Assembly (NCBI GenBank): GCA_964629225.1
Contig: CAZVQC010000015.1
Coordinates: 1-47,161, forward strand
DNA from: RUG14199 sp964629225
Lineage (GTDB): Bacteria > Bacillota > Clostridia > Oscillospirales > CAG-272
Reading direction: 5' to 3'
Length of the DNA: 47,161 nucleotides
The first letter of the stretch is position 1. Each line of letters opens with the position of its first letter. The notes below the pieces were generated by a model. The model saw nothing but the letters and a program-made list of their open reading frames with translations. It had not been told where the DNA came from and ran no database searches. Position numbers and translations under genes: made by a program. Positions 42,095 through 47,161 of the stretch are shown here, piece after piece.

Positions 42095-43741
42095 TCAGCC
42101 CTTGTTTTGGGCTTCCACCAACCGCTCTCCGCAATAGATCTCACGGAGCTTCGGCTTTTCAATTTTTCCGGTGGGATTCCTTGGGATATCGGCAAATATT
42201 ATCTTTTTCGGACGCTTGTACCGTGGAAGTCCGAGGCAGAATTCCTCCACTTCCTCCACAGAACACTCGACTCCGTCTTTGATCTCGATTATCGCCGCCG
42301 CTATCTCACCGAGACGCTTGTCGGGAAGACCGATGACTGCCGCATCCTTCACCTTGTCAAATGCCCTCAAATAGTCTTCTATCTGCACCGGGTAGAGGTT
42401 CTCTCCACCGCTGATGATAACGTCCTTCTTTCTGTCCACAAGGAAGATGAAGCCGTCCTCGTCCTCCATTGCCATGTCTCCGGTAAGAAGCCACTTCCCT
42501 TTTTTGATCTCGTCTGTCGCCTCCGGATTCTTGTAGTAGCACTTCATTACTCCGGGGCCCGACACTGCAAGCTCTCCCACCTCACCTTTCTTGACGGGAG
42601 TAAGCGTCGCATCGGTCACTATCATAGTCTCCCAGCCGTATCCGGCTTTGCCGATAGCGCCCACTTTATCTATGTTTTCAACACCCAAATGAACGCATCC
42701 GGGTCCGATGGATTCGGAGAGTCCGTAGTTGGTGTCGTACTGTTGGTTCGGAAAGACTTTTTTCCATCTTCTTATGAGAGACGGAGGCACGGGCTGTGCG
42801 CCGATGTGCATCAGCCTCCACTGAGAGAGCCGGTAATCGTCAAGTCTCACGTCCCCTCTGTCGATGGCATCAAGGATATCCTGTACCCACGGAACAAGGA
42901 GCCACACTATCGTTGCCTGCTCGTCGGAGGCGGTCTGAAGTACCCACTCCGGCGTTACTCCTCTTAGAAGAACCGCCTTTGAACCCGATATGAGAGAGCC
43001 GAACCAGTGCATCTTCGCACCGGTGTGGTAGAGGGGGGGAATGCAGAGAAAAACGTCATCCTTTGTCTGTGAATGATGCTTCTGCTCCGTCACCGCCGAG
43101 GAGAGGAGTGCCTCATGGGAGTGAAGTATCGCTTTGGGAAATCCGGTAGTTCCCGAGGAGAAATAGATCGCCGCATCGTCCCCGTCTCCGATAACCACGG
43201 GAGGGACAGTGGTGGAACAGAACTGCGTCATGTGTCCGTAATTGTCGGCAATATCCGGTGTGTCTCCCTCTTCTCCCACGTAAAAGAAGTCTCGGACTCC
43301 GGGAATCTCGTCTTTTATCGATAGGATGCGCTCCGTGAACTCCGGCCCGAAAACGAGTTTTGAAACGTCGGCAAGCTCAAGGCAGTACTTGATCTCATCG
43401 GCGGAATAGCGGAAGTTCATGGGGACTACAACGGCGCCCGTTTTAAGTACTCCGAAATAGACGGGAAGCCATTCAAGGCAGTTCATGAGAAGTATCGCCA
43501 CCTTGTCATTCCTCTTTATCCCACGGGTAAAAAGAAGGTTGGCAAATCTGTTGGCTTTCACGTCAAATTCCTTCCACGTCATGGAACGGCGGTACTTTTT
43601 CGAATCGGAGGCGGGCTCCGTCAGGCTGTACTCACGCCACGTCACGTGACTTGCCGGCTGATTTGCCGGGTTGACCTCAACTATCGCCGTGTCATTCGGA
43701 AATACTCTTGCGTTTTTTTCGAGAAGATCGGTAATGGGCAT
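42095..43741 (-). CDS. AMP-forming acyl/aryl-CoA ligase (4CL/FadD type)
   Basis: A 548-residue adenylate-forming enzyme, first gene behind the tyrosine T-box. Motifs: YFSSGTTGFPKAI (P-loop), YGLSESIGPG (A5), LLTGDMAMEDEDGFIFLVDRKKDVIISGGENLYP (A7-A8 with hinge), and NPTGKIEKPKLRE with the catalytic Lys. This is a different branch from the PaaK-type ligase of the same locus. Its acid substrate is not evident; an aromatic or medium-chain acid is plausible. I start at the ATG at 43741 (MPITDLLEKN), seven bases after GGGAG. The longer frame to 43798 would run into the T-box terminator. Confidence 0.9.
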   Translation of the reverse strand: MPITDLLEKNARVFPNDTAIVEVNPANQPASHVTWREYSLTEPASDSKKYRRSMTWKEFDVKANRFANLLFTRGIKRNDKVAILLMNCLEWLPVYFGVLKTGAVVVPMNFRYSADEIKYCLELADVSKLVFGPEFTERILSIKDEIPGVRDFFYVGEEGDTPDIADNYGHMTQFCSTTVPPVVIGDGDDAAIYFSSGTTGFPKAILHSHEALLSSAVTEQKHHSQTKDDVFLCIPPLYHTGAKMHWFGSLISGSKAVLLRGVTPEWVLQTASDEQATIVWLLVPWVQDILDAIDRGDVRLDDYRLSQWRLMHIGAQPVPPSLIRRWKKVFPNQQYDTNYGLSESIGPGCVHLGVENIDKVGAIGKAGYGWETMIVTDATLTPVKKGEVGELAVSGPGVMKCYYKNPEATDEIKKGKWLLTGDMAMEDEDGFIFLVDRKKDVIISGGENLYPVQIEDYLRAFDKVKDAAVIGLPDKRLGEIAAAIIEIKDGVECSVEEVEEFCLGLPRYKRPKKIIFADIPRNPTGKIEKPKLREIYCGERLVEAQNKG

Positions 43742-43800
43742 TTCTATGCTCCCTTTCAGATAGATTCGTTTGTTTTCGAAAAGAGTGAGGAAAAACAAAA

Positions 43801-44078
43801 GCCCTCCGTACGAAAAACGTACAGAGGGCGAATAGATCGCGGTACCACCTCAGTTTACGAAAGCCTCACAGCCTTCGCCTCATCAGGCACAAACATGCCT
43901 TACCTCTTTTACGGTCGGTGTCCGTCGCCGCTTTAGCCCATGCCGACAGGTAGGAACGTTCCCGGCGCAGCTCTCGGAATGTATTCACGGCGCACCCCCG
44001 ACTGCCTCGCATCACACGGCAGCTTTCTGAACGGTTCCATGCACGGTTACTTGTTTCCGGTCATCGCTTTATGGAGCG
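43801..44078 (-). ncRNA. T-box leader, predicted tyrosine-specific (UAC specifier)
   Basis: On the minus strand the conserved T-box core GAGGTGGTACCGCG lies at 43838-43851 and is followed by the terminator GCCCTC(T/C)GTACG / CGTAC(G/A)GAGGGC with TTTTGTTTTT (43801-43829 and beyond). Upstream, stem I shows GATGACCGGAAACAAGTAA and, on its 3' side, GTGAATACATTCC. In T-boxes the specifier follows GUGAA, which gives UAC (43981-43983), a Tyr codon. The UGGU in the core pairs with ACCA, matching the A discriminator of tRNA-Tyr. Uncharged tRNA-Tyr would prevent termination and switch on the CoA ligase and symporter, possibly also the genes beyond. Confidence 0.9.
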
Positions 44079-44107
44079 AGTATAGCACAAAAAAACTCCC
44101 GTGTCAA
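44079..44107 (-). promoter_or_regulatory. Promoter of the T-box operon
   Basis: On the minus strand TTGACA (44102-44107) and TATACT (44079-44084) are 17 bases apart. The start is near 44072, just before stem I of the T-box. Confidence 0.85.
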
Positions 44108-44170
44108 CATTTTTTTGCAAAAAAATCAAGCCCGAAATTTCCCACAGTAACAAGGAACGTATCGGTGGGA

Positions 44171-44205
44171 TAAAAAATGTCCCGCCGAGTCAGGTCGGCG
44201 GGACA
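44171..44205 (-). terminator. Terminator of the ThuA-like gene
   Basis: A perfect 11-base stem, TGTCCCGCCGA / TCGGCGGGACA, with a 6-base loop; on the minus strand it is followed by TTTTTTATCC. It separates this gene from the T-box promoter. Confidence 0.88.
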
Positions 44206-44256
44206 GTATCATGTTTTAATTCTTTCGCTTTGCCCGTTTTACAAAGACCGACGGGA

Positions 44257-45003
44257 TCACTCTGCCTTCGCCTCTGCTTCGGCTTCCTCTTCCTCGGGTT
44301 TTCTGACCCAAGGGCAGGTGAGCTTTTCGGCACGGTAGACTGGTGCTGCCCAACGTACGGCGTTCTTAATGACTCTTTGGACATTCTCGTCCTTGAAGAT
44401 GGGATACGTCTCATGACCGGGCTGGAAATAGAATATCCTTCCATTTTCACGGTGGAACGTAACGCCGGAACGGAAGACCTCTCCGCCGGAATAACCACCT
44501 ATAAAGACCACCTCATCCGGGTTCGGGATCGCAAAGGGCTCTCCGTAAGTCTCAACACAGGGCAGCTTGAAATATCTGCCGATGCCCTGAGCGATGGGGT
44601 GACCGGGATTGACCGTCCAAACTCTCTCATAGTCTCCGTCCTCACGCCACGTAAGGTTGCAGGTGGTGCCCATGAGTGCTCTGAAGAGCTTTGAATGGTG
44701 AGCGGAGTGAAGAAAAACAGCACCCATTCCTTTGAGGACCTCATTCTTAGCCCTCTCTACGATCTCGTCGGGAACGTCCCAATGTCTCATGTGTCCCCAC
44801 CAGATGAGGACGTCGGTATTTTGAAGAACTTCCTCGGTAAGTCCGCATTCCTCCTCGTCAAGGGTCGCGGTGCGAACTACGATATCCTCTTCCTTTCCGA
44901 GGAAATCGGCAATGACAGCATGAATACCGTTCGGGTAGACTTTGCTTACTGCCTCTTCGATTTTTTCATGATGGAATTCATTCCACACTGTTACTCTGAT
45001 CAT
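44257..45003 (-). CDS. ThuA-like (trehalose utilisation family) protein
   Basis: A 248-residue member of the ThuA family, which has a glutamine-amidotransferase-like fold. It begins IRVTVWNEFHHEKIEEAV and shows TDVLIWWGHMRHWDVPDE, GMGAVFLHSAHHSKLF, and RIFYFQPGHETYPIF, all typical of the family. ThuA proteins occur with sugar catabolic genes; the reaction is not settled (oxidation or isomerisation of disaccharides has been proposed). No sugar genes are adjacent. The acidic C-terminal tail (EEEEAEAEAKAE) is an oddity. GGAGG precedes the ATG, and a promoter lies at 45043-45071. Confidence 0.88.
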   Translation of the reverse strand: MIRVTVWNEFHHEKIEEAVSKVYPNGIHAVIADFLGKEEDIVVRTATLDEEECGLTEEVLQNTDVLIWWGHMRHWDVPDEIVERAKNEVLKGMGAVFLHSAHHSKLFRALMGTTCNLTWREDGDYERVWTVNPGHPIAQGIGRYFKLPCVETYGEPFAIPNPDEVVFIGGYSGGEVFRSGVTFHRENGRIFYFQPGHETYPIFKDENVQRVIKNAVRWAAPVYRAEKLTCPWVRKPEEEEAEAEAKAE

Positions 45004-45042
45004 ATTTGACCCTCCGCCGTCTCGGCAATGTCTTTTTATTAA

Positions 45043-45071
45043 ATCATATCATACTTGTGGGTAGATATCAA
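45043..45071 (-). promoter_or_regulatory. Promoter of the ThuA-like gene
   Basis: On the minus strand TTGATA (45066-45071) and TATGAT (45043-45048) are 17 bases apart, in the divergent gap with ftsH. No convincing ftsH promoter was found in the same gap. Confidence 0.55.
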
Positions 45072-45174
45072 GTTTTTTCCGCGATTTCTTCGCATTTTTA
45101 ACCGATTTTTATGTCAGACAGATAAGATACCTCAAAATGAGCAAAATAAAAACATAACACGAAAGGAAACGGCA

Positions 45175-46995
45175 ATGAAAGAAGTAAAATCTCCAAAAAG
45201 ACCGCTGATATTCTACTACGGCATCGTTTTTCTCATCATCGTGCTTTTCAATCTGATAGTAACGCCCCTTCTCAGAGATGCAAAGATAAAAGAGGTGGAT
45301 TACGGCACCTTCATGCAGATGGTGGAGGAGGGAAACGTCGGAAGAGTCGAGGTGGACTCTGATGAGATCGTCTTCACCGACAAGGAAGAAAAGCAGATCT
45401 TCACCACCGGCGCAATGTACGACCCGTCTCTTACGGAGCGACTCTACTCTGCGGGCGCCGTCTTCTCAAAAAATGTAGAGGAGGCTACTTCGCCCATACT
45501 CAGCTTTCTTTTGACCTTCATTCTGCCCCTCGTACTGTTCCTTATTTTAGGCCAGTATATGAGCAAAAAACTCACAAAGCATCTAGGCGGCAATGCTATG
45601 TCATTCGGAAAGAGCAATGCGAAAGTCTACGTTCCCTCAACCGAAGGCATCCGCTTTGATGATGTGGCCGGCGAGGACGAAGCCAAGGAGAGCCTAGCGG
45701 AAATAGTTGACTACCTTCACGACCCGAAAAAGTATTCCGACGTGGGAGCATCCATGCCCAAGGGCGTCCTTTTGGTGGGCCCTCCCGGAACGGGTAAGAC
45801 GATGCTTGCAAAGGCGGTAGCGGGAGAAGCCAAGGTTCCCTTCTTCTCCATGTCCGGCTCGGAATTTGTGGAGATGTTCGTTGGAATGGGAGCCTCAAAG
45901 GTTAGAGATCTCTTTAAGCAGGCCAAAGAAAAAGCCCCCTGCATAGTCTTCATCGACGAGATCGATGCTATAGGAAAGAAACGCGACGGTCAACTGGGAG
46001 GAAATGACGAAAGAGAACAGACTCTAAACCAGCTCCTCACCGAGATGGACGGATTTGAGGGCAACACGGGTGTCATCATATTAGCCGCCACCAACAGACC
46101 GGAATCCCTTGACCCGGCGCTGACCCGTCCGGGACGCTTCGACAGGCGAGTCCCCGTTGAGCTGCCGGATCTTGCGGGACGGGAGGCGATACTCAGGGTT
46201 CACGCCAAAAAGATAAAGACCGCTCCCGACGTAGATCTTCATACGATTGCAAAAATGGCGGCGGGTACCAGCGGCGCCGAGCTTGCGAACATCATCAACG
46301 AAGGTGCGCTGAGAGCTGTCAGGGCTGGTCGCTCCGTCGTATGTGAGGCAGATCTTGAAGAGAGCATCGAGGTGGTCATTGCCGGGTATCAAAAGAAGAA
46401 CGCCATCATGACGGAAAAAGATAAAAAGGCGGTTGCCTATCATGAGATCGGTCACGCTTTGGTGGCAGCACTGCAATCCCACTCCGCTCCCGTTCAAAAG
46501 ATAACTATAATACCTCGCACCTCCGGCGCGCTCGGCTACACTATGCAGGTGGAGGAAGATGACAAGGTACTCATGACCAAGACCGAGATCGAAAACAAAA
46601 TAGCGACTTTGACCGGCGGACGTGCCGCCGAGGAAGTCGCTATCGGGGAGATCACCACCGGCGCATCCAACGATATCGAACAGGCTACCCGCCTTGCCCG
46701 TGCCATGATAACCCGCTTCGGCATGACGGACGAATTCGACATGGTGGCGATGGAGACCGTCACCAATCAGTATTTAGGCGGAGATACCTCCCTTTCCTGC
46801 TCCGCCGATACTCAAAAGGAGATAGACCGCAAGGTAGTCGAGACGGTGAAGCGTCAGCACGAAAAGGCTGTCAAGATACTGACGGATAACAGAAGAAAGC
46901 TTGATGAGCTGGCAAAATACCTCTATGAAAAGGAGACCATCACCGGTGTCGAGTTCATGGAGATCCTCGACAGGGACGGAGAGACAGCGGAATGA
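45175..46995 (+). CDS. ftsH: FtsH, ATP-dependent zinc metalloprotease
   Basis: A membrane-anchored AAA+ protease that degrades damaged and regulatory proteins. The 606-residue protein has membrane helices at about 10-32 and 105-127 flanking a short outer domain. The AAA module shows VGPPGTGKTMLAKAVAGEA (Walker A), FIDEIDAIGKKR (Walker B), the pore FVEMFVGMGASKVRD, and the second region of homology DPALTRPGRFDRRV. The protease site is HEIGHAL, with the distal metal-ligand region ASNDIEQATRLARAM. The ATG at 45175 has AAAGGA seven bases upstream; the frame open to 45055 has no start signal. It stands alone, without the tilS-hpt genes often beside it. Confidence 0.96.
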   Translation: MKEVKSPKRPLIFYYGIVFLIIVLFNLIVTPLLRDAKIKEVDYGTFMQMVEEGNVGRVEVDSDEIVFTDKEEKQIFTTGAMYDPSLTERLYSAGAVFSKNVEEATSPILSFLLTFILPLVLFLILGQYMSKKLTKHLGGNAMSFGKSNAKVYVPSTEGIRFDDVAGEDEAKESLAEIVDYLHDPKKYSDVGASMPKGVLLVGPPGTGKTMLAKAVAGEAKVPFFSMSGSEFVEMFVGMGASKVRDLFKQAKEKAPCIVFIDEIDAIGKKRDGQLGGNDEREQTLNQLLTEMDGFEGNTGVIILAATNRPESLDPALTRPGRFDRRVPVELPDLAGREAILRVHAKKIKTAPDVDLHTIAKMAAGTSGAELANIINEGALRAVRAGRSVVCEADLEESIEVVIAGYQKKNAIMTEKDKKAVAYHEIGHALVAALQSHSAPVQKITIIPRTSGALGYTMQVEEDDKVLMTKTEIENKIATLTGGRAAEEVAIGEITTGASNDIEQATRLARAMITRFGMTDEFDMVAMETVTNQYLGGDTSLSCSADTQKEIDRKVVETVKRQHEKAVKILTDNRRKLDELAKYLYEKETITGVEFMEILDRDGETAE

Positions 46996-47161
46996 GAAAT
47001 TGGAAATCAGAAATGAAGAATGAGAAATGAGGAATTATCCGACCTCCTCGGAACTTCCCCGACCCTCATACCCCGATCCCATCTAACACAGCAAAAACTC
47101 CGAGGCCAATGCTCTGGGTGAATAAGGAAGTATTTTAGAAAATGCGGTGTAACCTCAAAAC
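46996..47161 (+). other. Non-coding end of the window with short GAAATGA-type repeats
   Basis: Directly after the ftsH stop, GAAAT(T/G) units recur five times in about 40 bases (AGAAATTGGAAATCAGAAATGAAGAATGAGAAATGAGG). The remainder up to 47161 shows no gene, hairpin terminator or RNA that I recognise. Confidence 0.35.

Noticed and set aside
43801..44078. Reading the T-box specifier as Glu (GAA), Asn (AAU) or Thr (ACA)
   Set aside because: The GUGAA lead-in normally precedes the specifier, which places UAC in it, and the A discriminator fits tRNA-Tyr. A covariance fold would settle this.
46996..47161. Partial mobile element or RNA gene at the window end
   Set aside because: Only short purine-rich repeats are visible; there are no inverted ends, frame or known RNA motif to support it.

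Overview
The window is chromosomal DNA from a Gram-positive-type bacterium of the class Clostridia, most likely an uncultured gut or rumen member of the Oscillospirales. The evidence is a division and cell-wall (dcw) cluster with a SpoVD-like PASTA transpeptidase and no ftsA, a MurE with the DNPR motif of meso-diaminopimelate ligases, a tRNA-sensing T-box leader, a CD1247-family protein next to efp, a dockerin-tailed secreted peptidase, and many TTGACA-17-TATAAT promoters. Base composition is near 50% GC by eye. Taxonomy is inferred, not proven.

Layout. Positions 1-4580 (mostly minus strand) hold the start of a secreted protein, a Cys/Asp-rich CD1247-family protein, efp, a fused ATPase/FtsX-type ABC exporter and a small zinc-ribbon membrane protein. 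Positions 4740-7750 (plus) hold the coupled trio yqeG-aroQ-pepP and an unknown membrane protein. Positions 7847-13650 are mixed: a nitroreductase, a dockerin-bearing M6-type metallopeptidase, a PrsW-like intramembrane protease, and a 5'-truncated gene with an NAD-binding fold and a RyR domain. Positions 13858-28091 (minus) are the dcw cluster in the order mraZ, rsmH, ftsL, spoVD-like PBP, murE, murF, mraY, ftsW, murG, ftsQ, ftsZ. It has a strong promoter, three 10-bp-phased MraZ boxes and a structured leader upstream of mraZ. murD, murB, murC and ftsA are absent here. Positions 28776-32252 (minus) carry uvrC-rsmD-coaD as an overlapping operon, preceded by an HPr gene. Plus-strand obg follows. 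Next comes a chimeric relic in which a PstS phosphate-binding protein runs in frame into the last part of a PhoR-type histidine kinase. It lies behind Pho-box-like repeats and carries a frameshift in its signal peptide.

Positions 35116-44107 (minus) are the most notable region. A T-box leader whose specifier reads UAC (Tyr) precedes an AMP-forming CoA ligase and a sodium:solute symporter. Indolepyruvate:ferredoxin oxidoreductase (iorA, iorB), a PaaK-type arylacetate-CoA ligase, a double-ACT-domain protein and a PLP aminotransferase follow on the same strand, with an extra promoter before iorA. A T-box switches its genes on when the cognate tRNA is uncharged. The set therefore reads better as aryl-acid uptake and reductive carboxylation to make aromatic amino acids than as degradation. 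This assignment is inference. The window ends with a ThuA-like protein and ftsH.

No tRNA or rRNA gene, CRISPR array, insertion sequence or prophage was recognised.
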